Assembly (NCBI GenBank): GCA_035578175.1
Contig: JAQMRL010000003.1
Location: forward strand, 88,700,469-88,764,468
Length of the DNA: 64,000 nt
From: Catonia carolina
Lineage: Eukaryota; Arthropoda; Insecta; Hemiptera; Achilidae
Direction of reading: 5' to 3'
Every line of letters starts with the position of its first letter. Position 1 is the first letter of the stretch. This document shows, one piece after another, positions 45,619 to 57,705 of the stretch. Under the pieces are notes generated by a model that saw only the letters and a list, made by a program, of their open reading frames with translations, did not search any database and was not told the DNA's origin. Both the position numbers and the translations under genes were made by a program.

Positions 45619-46060
45619 AAAAATGCACCTAAAATAGCAAATTTAACATTGGCGGGGTACAAAGTACAGTCGCCCCTTAATGCGCAACATAAATTCTCTT
45701 AATCTTCCAGGAATTGCGTAAAAATGATTGAAACGTCATTGGAGTATTGTGTTCATGATACATTAGCAACTTTCTAATAGTAAAAATTTAATTCAAAATT
45801 TAAATTTCAATTCTCTGGCGAACTATTAGAGGCTAGTGTCCTCTAAGCCATTAACGCCAATTTTATTTAATTGTACTTTATGAAAAATTTGCTAGTTGTC
45901 TTTGCACAGTTATAAAATTAATAATTTTTACTAAACTCCAATGACGTTTCAATATTTTTACGCAATTTCTGGAAGATTAAGAGAAATTATGTTGCGCATT
46001 AAGGGGCGACTGTACTTTATACCCCGCCAATGTTAAATTTGCTATTTTAGGTGCATTTTT
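45619..46060. mobile_element. 442 bp long-TIR element
   Basis: The arms 45619-45745 and 45935-46060 are inverted copies with only a few differences: 'aaaaatgcacct', 'caaatttaacattggcgggg', 'acagtcgccccttaatgcgc', 'cttaatcttccag' and 'gaaacgtcattggagt'. The central ~190 bp is unique and has no open frame. I could not define a target duplication. Its right end falls exactly where the Jockey-type fragment at 46061-46345 stops being readable, so it probably inserted into that LINE. Confidence 0.8.
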
Positions 46061-46345
46061 AGAAGAACCTTATTCTGGAACCTTTGAATTACCTCTATGT
46101 TACTTCTGCTGGTAGTTCCCCAAAGTTGAATGCCGTACAACCAAACTGGTTTAAGTAACATTTTGTAAAGCAGCAACTTATTCTTAAGAGAGAGTGAAGA
46201 GTTCCCACCAATCAGCCAGTACATCCTTTTATATTTTAGATTTAATTCATTCCTCTTCATTCTCACATGGGTTTTCCAAGTTAAACGCCTGTCAAGATTG
46301 CAAACTGGCATGGAAAATATATATATATATGAAACGGTAAACAAC
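46061..46345 (-). pseudogene. Jockey-type LINE fragment cut by a TIR element
   Basis: The 100-codon minus frame reads 'LDRRLTWKTHVRMKRNELNL', 'KYKRMYWLIGGNSSLSLKNK', 'LLLYKMLLKPVWLYGIQLWG', 'TTSRSNIEVIQRFQNKVL'. This is the segment following the reverse transcriptase in Jockey-group LINEs ('LD.RLTW..H', 'YWL.G..S.LSL.NKLLLYK', 'KP.W.YGIQLWG'). There are no internal stops over about 90 codons. Homology ends at the edge of the TIR element at 46060. The N-terminal few codons (over an AT repeat near 46319-46330) are not part of the family. Confidence 0.85.
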
Positions 46346-46544
46346 TAAACCATAAATTTCAATAAATTTATGGAGTGCTCAAAAGAAAATCAATTACAAA
46401 CAAATCAATATACAAAATTATTTTTAGACCTATTATATGAACGTAAGGAATCCAGTTATCGGGAACAACAACATTAAAATTCTACAAAGATTCCAATCTG
46501 AATTTTTACGAACGATTGGTTTCCACAGCTTGATGAACCCGAAA

Positions 46545-46695
46545 AAACAACGAATTCATTTTCTTACTCACACACTTTATTGCATTTATCACCCAGACGT
46601 TGAATGACAAATTTTCACATCGATGGGTAGGCTGGCAAGGACCTATACCCTGGCCTCCAAAGGGCTTGTGAGGGTACATCAAAAACATTGCTTAT
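46545..46695 (+). pseudogene. Mariner/Tc1-superfamily transposase remnant
   Basis: The plus frame reads 'QTLNDKFSHRWVGWQGPIPW', 'PPKGL', stop, 'GYIKN'. It resembles the 'YLNE.FP.RWIGR.GPI.WPPRSPDLTPLDFFLWGY.KN' segment of insect DDE transposases of the Tc1/mariner superfamily, with the segment between 'PP' and 'GYIKN' (which carries a catalytic residue) deleted. Only about 30 codons match, and the rest of the element is not evident. Confidence 0.6.
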
Positions 46696-48054
46696 TCAAA
46701 ATATTCGTGACTAAATCACTTAAAGGAAAGATAATAAAGCAATGACAACCGTAACAGAAGATAATGTTTACTAATGTTTGGTCAGAAACGGAGTATCGAT
46801 TGGACATTTGTTGAGCGATCAATGTTGCACTTATTAGAATTTATTAGTTAGTATGTAAAAAATCTATTTGAGATGACAAATTCGATAAATAAATAACACA
46901 GTTATAAGTTTTTCTGTTTGATTTAAACCGTATTCAAAAAACTACCATTCTTTTATGATGACTTTGAATTTGCACTTAAAAGCACACAATAAATAATATT
47001 GGAAGATACAATTATTCTGCTGTGATGTGGATAGTAATTTAAATGGTAGTTTAACGCCAAAGGGGCAAATTCAAATTTTAGTAGGCCGTGAGTGAATTGC
47101 TGTAGTAAATAGAGCCGCTTTCATTTAGACAATTCTCTCTATTCAAATAGAGGCTAGCTAAACAACATGGACCAACTCGGTTTGGTTTTGCAAAATAGAT
47201 GGATAATCAAAATAAATATACCTCACTTAAAATAATTGTTTTTTTCTTTCAGGGAAAGACTATTAACGATATACTTTTTTAACAGAAAATTTTTGTTACT
47301 TATTTTAAAGTCATAAAATCAAACAATGTTTAATTTCAATAAACGTTTTCATCGATTTTTCTCATCAAAGTATTTCATAAAAATTTTAACTATGAGAATG
47401 ATTAAAAAATGATTTTGTTATAACGATATTAGTATTCGAAATAATTGCGGAAAAGCTTTTTTTAAGTGGATAGTTGTTAATAATAATTAGTGTAGCATGA
47501 TACTTGGTTGGTTTTAATTACAAAGTCGATATGAATTTTCCACGAATATTTTTAACTTAAAAAATTTAATCTATCTCTTATCTATACTGTGGTATTTTAA
47601 AAATAATTACATTTTAATTTGTTATTATTATTAAATTATACAAAACACGTAATTCTTTTCTTAAATTAACGTATAAATGAATCCAAATATCGTAAATACT
47701 ATTTTGCAAATAACTAAGTTAATTGATTACAATTTTTTTGTTAAAAAATGTTTAAAAGTGAAGAAACACAAAGACATTTGCCCACATAAATCCAAATGTC
47801 CAATCTACTTCAACTAACGATCTCCCTGTTAACAGATGACTGAAACGAAGGTGGAATGCCAAACTCTACCCTTTCCGTCTCCCCTGAAATCATAAACAAA
47901 CCCCTACCTTAAATTATACCTTTAGTCCACGTTCAGTAAAATGCATGCCTTCCCCTCGCCAAGATAATGGGGCTCCCACAAAACTGAAAAAGGCCACTGA
48001 AATATAAAATAAAATAAAAGAGCCGCTCTTAAACCCACTTGTCCCTTACTTTAA
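46696..48054. other. Unassigned AT-rich DNA
   Basis: Nothing recognised. A GC-richer patch at about 47760-48050 precedes repeat R5 and may be an extension of it or a different fragment. Confidence 0.35.
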
Positions 48055-48280
48055 ATTTTCCACAGATAACTTCTAAAAATCCTCCTTTCAAGTCCCAGTT
48101 CCAATGTCCCACGAACCAGAATCCTATTTCCTATTTAAACTGTAAAATTCCCCCTAAATTTCTTGAGATTGCAATTATTCTGTTATATTGTTCCCCGAGC
48201 GACCAGGTGTTCCTTAACACGATGTCGCCATCATAGGGCTTCTTGGCCCTCTCAACCAGGATTCAGGATTCAGGATTCAA
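48055..48280 (-). repeat. Interspersed repeat R5, copy 2
   Basis: Inverted relative to 18768-19003 and collinear with it: plus-strand 'cctttcaagtcccagttcc', 'cctatttcctatttaaact', 'cccctaaatttcttgag', 'ccccgagcgaccaggtg', 'cttaacacgatgtcgccatc' and the heptad 'aggattc' repeats at the end. The GGGCTTCTTGGCCC hairpin in place of GGGCTAAGAAGCCC keeps pairing potential. Confidence 0.65.
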
Positions 48281-49206
48281 GGTGGAATAGGGATCTTCTC
48301 CGACCACTATAAAAAAAATATTTCAATTTAACTACTCATGCCTGTTTCATTTCATAAAAAAAGAAAAAGAAAATAATTTCATGAAAAAATCATCCTTTAT
48401 GGTATATAAATCATTATCATTAAAAATATTGGCACCACATTCCTTGTAAAATTTCACGCCGAAATCGGTCGCTAGATCGATTCCCACTCACATCACATTC
48501 CCGCCATTACTCATTCATTCCATCTCATTTACTAGTTGTACTTAAAAAAAATTGTACAGTTGTAAATAAAAATAAAGTTATAGCAAAAAAATGAAGGAGA
48601 ATTCAAAGCTATTTTTACTTCTGTTTTATATGACAGTTAATTAAGAGTTCTTTAGTTTGAGCCCCTACTCATCTGACAACTGATTGCATGGGACACACTA
48701 ATCAAAGTTATTATTTTAAATGCTATTTAACACAATTTTAGGGATATGTATTTAAAATTACTGATAGTTTTTTTATAACAATGAATACATTTTGTAGAAT
48801 TCTGTTAAAATTTGATTTTGAGCTCGTTTAAAAATTTTTATTCAATATGATTTTAGTTTATTTCAAATTTAGTTACTCCGTTGAAATACTCGTACAATGA
48901 TGTTATTTTTATTCTATTTTGTATAATTGATATTTTTGATTGAAATATACAGTAATGAATTTTTATCTGTGTGTATAATTAGATAAACAATTATTTTCCA
49001 TTGTTGTCTTTTTAGTAAAACGATATTCAATCTTATTTCCCTTGAGGGTAAAATCAATTTTAACTATTCTAAATTACCTTTATACAATCCAAATTATATA
49101 TTCATTATGTAATATTATTCCTTTTCAATAGTTTGAACTGTAATAAAATATTATGTTTATCATAAACTAAAACAGCCATTAAAATTAATTCGGAAAAATT
49201 AATGAT
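48281..49206. other. Unassigned AT-rich DNA
   Basis: Nothing recognised. Confidence 0.4.
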
Positions 49207-49365
49207 ATAGGGTGATTCAGAAAGAAACAAAATACTTCGGAAGATGAATCTACATCGAAAATAAAAAAGTACATATAAACATAGCTCTGGAAATACTTTT
49301 TTAGCGTGTTATGGCTAGCGAAAGATTTCGTTCGGATTTCGGCTGATCCCTTAAAATAAGTTTGT
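49207..49365 (+). repeat. One arm of the CAGGGTG foldback family
   Basis: It starts 'tagggtgattcagaaag' and continues 'acatataaacatagctctgg', 'gttatggctagcgaaag' and 'tcggatttcggctgatccc', following the left arm of 28392-29230 in order. The opposite arm is not found nearby, though a weak inner-segment match may lie near 51030-51180. Truncated copy. Confidence 0.55.
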
Positions 49366-49379
49366 AATGAATAGAGGAA

Positions 49380-49781
49380 GAGGCTATACGACTAATTCTA
49401 TCGAGGCAGTGCAGCACAAGTTCGTAACGGCTTTATCGTGAGAAGTTCCCTGGATTGAGAAGCTAAAGAGCTACGACACCGGATGTTAATATCTGGATGT
49501 TCTCACACTGGTGCAAAGAAGCTTATTGGTGACATGAGGCTGTATCACCGGATATATATTGGACTTGGGTTGCCATTAGTTGATCTTAGGATGCAGGTGC
49601 CGGCTTATACTGTAAAAAGATGGAAACCTTATGTTGGAGGAAATTTGATGTCTTGTTCTCCAACACTCAGATGTGCAGCGGTAACTAATCTATATAGAAA
49701 TGCCATTGAGATTGATTCATCACTGGGTGAGTTCACGAGAAGATTGCGGGAGCTGCTCACTGGGGATCTGCGTGAGAAGTA
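49380..49781 (+). pseudogene. Probable LINE (Jockey/I-like) C-terminal fragment
   Basis: The 99-codon frame at 49483-49782 reads 'AKKLIGDMRLYHRIYIGLGL', 'PLVDLRMQVPAYTVKRWKPY', 'SCSPTLRCAAVTNLYRNAIE', 'IDSSLGEFTRRLRELLTGDL'. Just upstream, another frame gives 'AVQHKFVTALS'. The order resembles the tail of Jockey-group LINEs ('QH.FL…', 'RR…DL..….I..G', 'LR.P….R', 'LYN….IDI F'). Base composition is GC-richer than its surroundings. The match is by pattern only and I am not certain of it. Confidence 0.45.
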
Positions 49782-51319
49782 GGATGTGGGACGGTGCGTG
49801 GCGCTTGGGACAGCTGGATGACAAGTTAGCCTGTGAATTAAGTATCTGGCTAGCTGTATAAAGTTCAGACTCCTTGGCGCCGTGTGGAAGTTTGGTGGTC
49901 TGTGTCTACTCTGGGCATTAGTAGCTAATATAATTGGGGAGCGCTGGTCACGTGCTGGTTTCCTTCTTTTTTTCTGGGTTTTGGCCTTGTATTGTTTTAA
50001 CTGGTTTCTTTCTGTATGAGTGTGTGCTGAACTGTTCCAGTTGGGTGCGTGTGATATGTTTATGCTCGGCTTAATTCAATGAGATTCTCTTCAGACTGTG
50101 CCCTTTTTCTTGTTTGTTTTAATGGTTCTTAATTTGGTTTTTTCTTTGTTCTCATTTTGGCTGCCTACTATAGTTGAGATTTCACGTTCAGAATGCAGTA
50201 CGGGAAGTCCATAAGCAATGTATTTCATATGGAAGTTTGAGCGCTACTACACTAAGTAATAATATCGACTCCGCGCCACAACACGTTCTCATACAAACTC
50301 ATATTGAATAACATAATACGAAAACATCAGTAATTTTTTCAAACTTGTTTATTATTTCTATTTTCCTCGAACATATGACTTATCGTAAATAAAATTACAG
50401 ATAAAACTCTATATTTTATAACAAAATAATAAACACATATGTCATCATTGAAGTAAAAAAGTTACCTACATGATTTGAAATTCAAAAATGTGACGAGGTA
50501 TAAAAGTCCAACTTTATACAAGCGTATCTTATCTAAATAACATAGTATAATAATAACATTCATAGCGTGATGAAATACAATTCATTAGGAAGCGAAAGCA
50601 ATTTTTTTGAATATTTTGATTGGAAATGAGCTTGTTAGAGCGTGGTAAGAGAAACTCTAAATATTTTTGCCCGTGCCCTTTAGATGGTGTCGGTGGAGGA
50701 GAGTTATTTAATTTAGCTGTGCCTGATGTTTTCCGTACGCATGATAACACAACGGGTTCTTGTAAGAGCTGTACTGCATTCTGAACGAGAAATAGAGTAT
50801 AGAGGCTTTCAATTTTGGATTAATAACGGCATATTAAGGCTTTTGTTGTTCTGGCGTGATATCTTCCATCAACCTGCCATTCCAATCCCCCACTTTAGGT
50901 ATTCCCTTGGAGTGTATAGGGTTTGCTACCAGGGAGTTAGGAGGCTAACAAAAAACAAAAAAATTAGAGTGTTAATTAGGAGTCAAAACTGGTGGTCTTA
51001 TTTTTTTTGGAGTCTTATGGAGTCTTTAAAATCTTACGGTTTTTGACTCCAGAAACGGAATGAAAAAGATCTCAGAACCATATATAGTCTATTATTTAGT
51101 TTGTTTTGAAAAGTCTGAGGTAAAATGGGAATAAATAAGGGGGTGAAAAATCCTTGTTTATTTTATGTTTATCGTACAATAACTTCGTTAAATAGGCAAT
51201 AAGCACATAGCCTAATATAGTTTTAAATAACCCATTATTTAACTGGTTGACGATTATTTATTGGGCATTATTTTACGGGCCGGCCACTTTACTCATTTAT
51301 GGTTAAATGAGTAAAAACG
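49782..51319. other. Unassigned sequence, partly GC-richer
   Basis: 49782-50200 continues with composition like the preceding LINE fragment and could be its 3' untranslated part. 50640-51050 carries a 106-codon frame without recognisable motif ('FWINNGILRLLLFWRD'). About 51030-51180 weakly resembles the inner part of the CAGGGTG foldback arms. Confidence 0.35.
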
Positions 51320-51600
51320 ATTTTTAATCCTTATGTGTGTGCGTTACACTCTGTTCAATTTAAGAAAAATAAGCAACCCAATGACCCAATGAGATGAGAA
51401 TGATATGTTTAACGTGAAAATGAGGTGTAGTATTGAACAGACTCATGCCGACCGTTCCTGAGAAAGTATGGTTAATTGAACCCAACTATCAAAGTACACC
51501 GGTAACCACTGTCTAGCATTCAAATCAGTTTAACATACCTTCACTGGGATTACCTCTACTAGGATTTGAACCGTGAATCTTCTTCTCCGTACGTCAAGAG
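51320..51600 (-). mobile_element. SINE-1 copy 5
   Basis: Collinear with copies 3 and 4 on the minus strand: plus-strand 'atgtgtgtgcgttacactct', 'cccaatgagatgagaatg', 'aatgaggtgtag', 'gccgaccgttcctgag', 'accggtaaccactgtctag', and box B as 'aggatttgaacc' at about 51561-51572. Box A and the extreme 5' head are missing or degraded beyond 51600. Confidence 0.7.
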
Positions 51601-53319
51601 TGAGAACATAAGGGAATCTTTCTTACTTAATTTTGTCACGCTTAGACTTATCACCCGCTTTACAATTTATTTGTATTACATTATTTTATAATAATTAAAT
51701 AATTTTAGATATTTGTTTATTTAGATTATTAGTAGTAGCGTAAAACTCGTTCGTGGAATACATATTGTAAAAAAATATCCTTTAATCTGGGATATTTGCC
51801 ACTTCAGGAAAGTAGGCTACTTCAAAATGACAGCTGTAGCGATGGGAGTAGTTATAGCGTAAAAGTGTAGTACTGTACCTACAAAGAAAAGTACAATAAA
51901 TCTGTTCCGAATCAGAAGTGTCCGCCCAAGCGAATTTAAGTGCAAACAACACAATACTGTTTATAAACTTACAGTCGTACAGAAAAAGTTTCTTTTCCTG
52001 AAAAAAATCGAGAGTATTATCAGGGTTATCGAATAAAAATAAATCAACAAGTAAGTGAAATGATTTAATGTAAGTTAAATTTTAACAGTTACACGTTTAA
52101 TTTATATTAAATTTTATAAAGATATTGTAACACCTGAGCCTACGTTTGTTTCAGACTGCGTTTAATAAATAATAAACTGAATAACTTAAACTTTATACAA
52201 TTAATTGTTTATTTCACAATTAATGATTTACTTTACCTACTAACATATATTACTAAATTACATGATATAAATCAATTACAAAACTTAAGTTTAAACCAAC
52301 TTGACTAATAATAGATTACTGTTCTTAAGAAACAAAACGATTACTTGTCCATAAACACTTGCCACTACACACACGAACAATCAGTGTAACTCAGGACGGG
52401 TCTTGCAATGACACTTTTGCGAACGGTCCGACACTTTCCATTCACGATTCAGGCTTGACTGTCGGACTACAAAAGCGCTAACTGCTTTTATACCTGCGAT
52501 CTGATAGATCTAGAACTTTCGAACATTCTTTCTATTTTAGTAAAACATTGCAGAAGGAATACAAATAAAAACAAACATTTCTAATCTCCTAAAACATCTC
52601 ATTCATCACAATATTTACTACTCTTGTTCAACTCAGTTCACCCCATACAGTACACCATTATTACAATAAACAACCTATTAAATTAGCCATTTATAGACTA
52701 ATCATGAACCATGTTACAATGTTGTAAACTCTTCAAAATATTTGGATGGGCGTTTTTAACATCTTAGTTAAAGTTTCATTTTTTTTTTTATTAAATTCAA
52801 AAACATTGTCTTGGAACAGTTAAATAAAATATTGGTAGTAAGGTAACTTATCTAACAATGATGTAGAATTGTAGTAATTTGCAGAACAAGAAACGTTTAT
52901 TACAAAAAAAAACCTGACACAAGGTTATACGATAGAAGTATTTGGTTATAAGCTATTTGTTAATAAGTAAATTACTAATAATAAATAGGATATTTATAAT
53001 AATAAGTGAGAATAACGATCTAACACCAGAATAAGAGCACGGATAGTAACAGCGAAGGCGGTCTTAGTAAAAACGAAACTTGTCTTGTAACAGGGATCTA
53101 AATATAGATGTCTTAATCACATTCAATCTCAACATCTTTGTGAGGTTTGTTGAATTGTGAGACCTTATCTTTTATTTTTTATGGAATGGAGACCAAATCT
53201 CTTGAAATGCGCTTGCTAAGGAAGTTTTTCTTTTAGTAATTAATACAATTTAATGTTTGCAGAGCTAAAAACTCCAGATTTGATTCCTGGCTAGTGTTTA
53301 CCTCATACTTAGATATTGA

Positions 53320-53355
<36 letters not shown>

Positions 53356-53624
53356 AAAAAAATTAAATTGTCTATAACTCCATGCTCAGGATTTATTTCA
53401 CAGTCTGAGCACTACAATTAATTTGTCGAAAACATGAACATGAATTCAAAAAGAAGTAATGATATTTTTCTTTGCGCCTAAATGCTGATTTTTATTTATT
53501 ATAAGAAATCTGTGTAAGTAGAATACCATTCGTTGTAAAAAAATACTGTATTGTAAGTTATTGTGAAGGGAATGGAGACCATTTGAAGGAACAAAATAAT
53601 TGTATTTATAATAATGTTACGCCG
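51601..53624. other. Unassigned AT-rich DNA
   Basis: Only a (CA)n tract at 53322-53353 is clear. A phrase near 53010-53060 ('aacaccagaataagagcacg') recurs near 900-962, hinting at an old repeat. 53240-53310 ('aaaactccagatttgattcc') may hold a box B-like SINE remnant. Confidence 0.35.
53322..53353. repeat. (CA)n microsatellite
   Basis: About 16 uninterrupted AC units, outside any HINE-like copy. Confidence 0.95.
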
Positions 53625-53815
53625 GCCGCATTGGCGTAGTTGGTAACGTGCTCACCTCTCGTCATGCGGTCTTGGGTTCGAATCCCATTCCGGTACAGCA
53701 TATTTTCATACGTTAAAATCATCCTTCACCATCTGCATTAACAATAATTGCAGAACAGTCGGACGTTAAACCAAAAAAAAAAAAAAAAATAATAATAATA
53801 ATAATAATAATAACA
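53625..53815 (+). mobile_element. SINE-3 copy with intact tRNA-like head
   Basis: The head reads 'ggcgtagttggtaacg' (box A) and 'tcttgggttcgaatccc' (box B) with spacing typical of a tRNA, followed by a short body ('ccatctgcattaac', 'aattgcagaacagtcgg', 'gttaaacc') and an A tail running into (AAT)n. It is not a working tRNA gene, because the acceptor side runs into SINE body rather than a terminator. It gives the head missing from the copy at 44976. Two further diverged copies lie inside the duplicated unit at 57833 and 60076. Confidence 0.85.
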
Positions 53816-53862
53816 ATTATGTAACAGAGAGGTAAGGTACTGACACATTTTTTAACTAACAG

Positions 53863-54257
53863 TTACATACGAGTATGTTGTTGTTGTTTAGGTCAACAGC
53901 CGAAAGGCTGGTTTGAACCTCTAGAGGTTTTACTAAGTAAAACGAGAAGTGAGGTATTACAATTGCCTTCCTCACTGAGTGGAAAAGTACGCTTATCAGC
54001 ATGCCGGGCCCTCTGAAAAGCACATATTTTCCACTCTGTAAATGACACCTTCACTTCATTCACCACAGGGTCTGGCTGTACAATGAAATTCATTACTTTC
54101 AGAGGAGATAACTCTGACTAGTGTCTTCCTCTACCTCTTCCTCTTCTGTTCTTAAATGATTCAGTCATTTAATTGGCTGACCATGTGATAAGAAACAGAA
54201 CTATTTACATATTTTATTTCATTCTAATTATTACATATTTTATTTACATACGAGTAT
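53863..54257 (-). mobile_element. S2 short retroelement copy b with 14 bp target duplication
   Basis: The exact 14 bp 'ttacatacgagtat' flanks the copy at 53863-53876 and 54244-54257. On the minus strand the 3' end is 'ccagcctttcggctgttgac' plus (AAC)n, and the body matches copy a closely (an open frame of 66 codons resembles that of copy a). The last ~33 bp at the 5' side ('tattttatttcattctaatt' and neighbours) are not found in copies a and c. The perfect target duplication suggests it is the youngest S2 copy. Confidence 0.85.
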
Positions 54258-54844
54258 ATCATTAAAATAAGGCAAGAGGAGACATGAAAGTTTACAAAAA
54301 GTAACACGAAGAATTCTAAGTTTGTAGCAGTACAGTTGGAGATAATTTAATATCGATGTATCAAAGTTATTTATGTGATAATTTATTAATTTCATTTCAT
54401 TTTTTTGGAATTTTATAAGATCTATGACCAATTAAAAGTATTTTAAGACATTTTCTTTTATATGTTTAAATATTTCTTCCTTAATTATTCTTGTTGCTAC
54501 TAAACTGTTGATTTATTAAGAAACAGAAAAACACTGGGACTTGAATACATGAATATCAAGCATCAACAATTAGTTTTCTTTTCTTCAATATTTACGACTT
54601 AAGGTCATATTGGTGTTAAATAATAATATTTCAAACATAACCAACAACTCTATATTAAATAATTGAATTCATTATTGTACATTTGTATTAAATTAACGGT
54701 TACTAAACATCTTGAGTTAAGTGACAAAATTGTTTTATATATTTATCATTTATTTTCTATAAGATCACCTTTTCAGAATGTTAAATAGTAACTGAAGTAA
54801 CGCCAAAGTGTAAATTACTATAAGTTGTAGGATGAATATTAAAA
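54258..54844. other. Unassigned AT-rich DNA
   Basis: Nothing recognised. Confidence 0.4.
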
Positions 54845-55530
54845 TTAAAAGTGGGGGCTTGAAGTGAATTTCGATAAAACGAAATATATGGTTGTAGTAG
54901 GGCTGATGGACCCATTGTGAACCATACCACGAGTGTACTTTTCTAGGTACGTGAGTGTTTGGGAAAGGTGGGAGTGCGGAAGAAATTGTAGCTAGGTTTG
55001 CAAAAGGAAGACCTACATTAAATTATTGCATCCCACAATTTAGAGCCAGAACTTAACCCTGTAAGTCAAATTTCGGTTGTACAAAAGTAATTTTTAAAAT
55101 ATCGCTACCTATGGAGCAGAGATGTGAAAAATGTTAGGTAGAAATGCTAAACGCCTGGAACTATGGAGATAGACTATCGGTGTTGTGGAGTCACAAGATT
55201 GAACAGATTTAGAAATAAGTTTTTCAGAGCAAGCGCTACAGTTGATGTCAGCATTATAGAAACAGTGGAGTTTGGAAGGTTAAACTGGTATGGGTACATG
55301 AGGAAAATGCCTGAAGGTAGATTGCCTCAGGTGATATGGAAGAGGATGTCGCAGACGAGACGCGAGAGAGGTATACCGAGGTTGTCCTGGTGGGAGAGTG
55401 TGTCAGGCAATTAGTATTATAGATTTTAGGGAGGATGACTGGTGGTATAGGGTTGAATAGAAGTTAGGATGTGGGAAACGCCTTGTGGTGTAGTCCACTC
55501 TCAATATATTATATACTACGACATGAGGCA
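54845..55530 (+). pseudogene. LINE 3' part: end of reverse transcriptase and C-terminus
   Basis: Plus frames give 'GLEVNFDKTKYMVV' (the segment shortly after the reverse transcriptase catalytic motif), 'INYCIPQF'-like residues, then 'EIDYRCCGVTRLNRFRNKFF', 'ASATVDVSIIETVEFGRLNW', 'YGYMRKMPEGRLPQVIWKRM', 'RRERGIPRLSWWESVSGN' and 'REDDWWYRVE-KLGCGKRL'. This is the same LINE type as the minus-strand fragment at 5150-5516, but longer. The middle 83 codons are open, while flanking parts have stops and frame changes. The end 'ctctcaatatattatatac' is likely the element's 3' terminus. Confidence 0.75.
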
Positions 55531-56084
55531 ATTCATTACGGCCTTTTCCCAATAAAAAGTAACCATGTTACTTCATAACCTATTTTATATAATAAAAACT
55601 ATGATCACAAATATATATTTTTCATGCTTTAAATTCTTCCATTGCAAAGATTTAAATCAATACAGATGATAACAGAGGTGTTTAAAATAAAATAAAAATA
55701 CTAAGTTAAATTTGAAATCGATCTTCAGAAATTTGAATTTTCGACCTTGATTTTCTAAATAAAAAAACGATAAGAGAACAATATGAAAGTATAGAGGCGT
55801 GAAGGCTTTTAGATGGTGGCCGTACTTGAAACTTTGTTGTTAACTTCGTTCTTAAAATCTGTAACCGAAGATTAATCTTAGGGATCTTTTTAAAATGTTT
55901 GTAGGTGTAGAAATAGTATATAGTATACATGCACAACAAAGAGGTTCTGAAGAAGTTTGTTTTCTACGCTCCGGTTACTTTGCAGCTGTTTTAGCCAGAG
56001 AAGGATAGGGTAAGAAGAAAAGTGGAAGGAAGGAAGTTAGAACAGGGAAAAGTAGACATGAAGAAGCAAACAAGCCTCTTGGCA
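55531..56084. other. Unassigned AT-rich DNA
   Basis: AT-rich to about 55970, then a purine-rich plus strand (about 55990-56080) that leads into the duplicated unit. The open minus frame at 55975-56226 reflects this purine bias. Confidence 0.4.
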
Positions 56085-57139
56085 GAAGTATATTTTTCTT
56101 CTTGTATGGGATGAGTCGAGTTTGACGAGAACGACAAAACAAGAAGGACTGGATCAAGTAAGCAATGTATAAAGACAGACGAACCCGAGTCAAAAATTCC
56201 CCGGAGACGTGTGATATTTGTACCAAACGACTGCTACTTCTTTTCTCTAAAAGGATAAAGAAAAAGAAAAAACAAAAAAAAGTTGGACTGTAATTTACTT
56301 TGCATTCGTTTCAATCTTTCTTTGTAAATTAAATATGCCCGCTTGCATAGATTTATTTTTTTTAAAGACGGATTCTATCTTTTTGTGCGTTTGTACAACG
56401 TTCTATAAAAAAGAAGAGAATCCTTGTAAAGACAATAGGCCTATGTAGGGTATAATTAAAATCCTAATGACGTGACATGGCCTAATGATGGGAAAATCGG
56501 CTTGGTAATAATTGGAACATTCGTTTGTGGGTTGAAGTTAAATTTTTGATTGTATAATTACTTTTTAATTGTATAATGTAAATTACCTAATTCATAAGAA
56601 TAAAAAAAATATCGTATTGTTGTACCACCAACTTTTTTCACTATTTATTTAAATTTTCAATAATTATAAAGCTCTATATAATCTGTAAATATTTTTATAG
56701 CTTGTATTATATTACTTAAACACTTTTGAGGAGAACACCACTCATTATCAGGAAGATCACGTTTCAATGTTGTAATATTGTTTGTTACATAAATGTTACA
56801 AGGCTATACGTTTAAATGTTACAAGATAGGATAGCAATATAATTAAAATGTTTAAATAATATATGGGTTAAATTAGTTTAACAAAATGTGTTTATATGTG
56901 TTCTTAGTAAATAAGAACAGGAAAATCCCTGTAGTGTTATATAAACAGTTCCAAGGGAGATGGAGGGTTCTTTGCTGATGTCGGATCAAGTGGCCAGGCG
57001 GCGGGTTTTTGGTTGGTAGGCGGTTGCGGCCTCCTTGGGTTTGGATGAGGACGCTTCAATTGAGTTCAACACTACTTCCCATCGTGAGGGAGTGAACATG
57101 AGTTTTTCTCGCTGCCTCGGATAAAAAAAGAAGAGAAAA

Positions 57140-57365
57140 ATGGAATATCTGGGTCACATTATGCGTGGATCAAAATATGAAATGCTTCGCTTGATATTAC
57201 AAGGCAAGTTTCAGGAAAATAGAGACGTGGGAAGAAGAAGAATTTCTTGGTTGAAGAACTTCGCGACTGGTTTCATTGTATCTCAGCGGAGCTGTTCAGA
57301 GCTGTGGTGACCGAGGTCCGAATAGCTGTCATGATAGCCAATATCCGATCGGAGAGGGGACCATA
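57140..57365 (+). pseudogene. LINE C-terminal fragment (in duplication unit 1)
   Basis: Reads 'MEYLGHIMRGSKYEMLRLIL', 'QGKFQENRDVGRRRISWLKN', then, after a one-base loss, 'LRDWFHCISAELFRAVVTEV', 'RIAVMIANIRSERGP' and stop. This is the complete terminal motif of a common insect LINE ('YLGH..R…LQ.I..GK….G.GRR..SWL.NLR.W….LFR.A….+I..MIAN'). It is followed by an (AAGAAT)n-type tail, typical of this element's 3' end. Only the tail is present. Confidence 0.85.
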
Positions 57366-57474
57366 AGAATAAGAATAAGAAGAAAAAGAACAGATTAAAT
57401 GACCAGTAAATTTACCGAATCTCTGTTTCACCTTCTGTGCAGCCGACGATTAGGGATACCTGGTAAATGTGGAC

Positions 57475-57705
57475 AATACAGATCGTTGGTTAGTGGGTTG
57501 TTATAGCTCTTTTGATAAGCGTAATCATGAAAGGAAGACCGCATACCTTCTTCATTTAAACAGGGGTGATTACAGACTTATTCTTGAGAGAAAGTTTAAG
57601 GGTAGACGCAGACCTGGGTGAAGGAAATGCTCATAATTGAAGAATATTAGAGACTGGACAAACATGAGTACGCATTCACAGTTGTAGCCAATCTTCATTG
57701 TATGT
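57475..57705 (+). pseudogene. Second LINE C-terminal fragment (unit 1)
   Basis: More decayed than the neighbour: 'LNRGDYRLILERKFKGRRRP', stop, then 'LKNIRDWTNMSTHSQL'. It matches the same 'Y.LL..I..GK..G.R.PG.R…WLKN+R.W' end. It runs into a GAA-rich microsatellite that is probably its tail. Confidence 0.7.

Noticed and set aside
53625..53700. Possible genuine tRNA gene
   Set aside because: Box A and box B are good, but the 3' side runs into the SINE-3 body and A tail, and the same body occurs elsewhere with target duplications. It is a SINE head.
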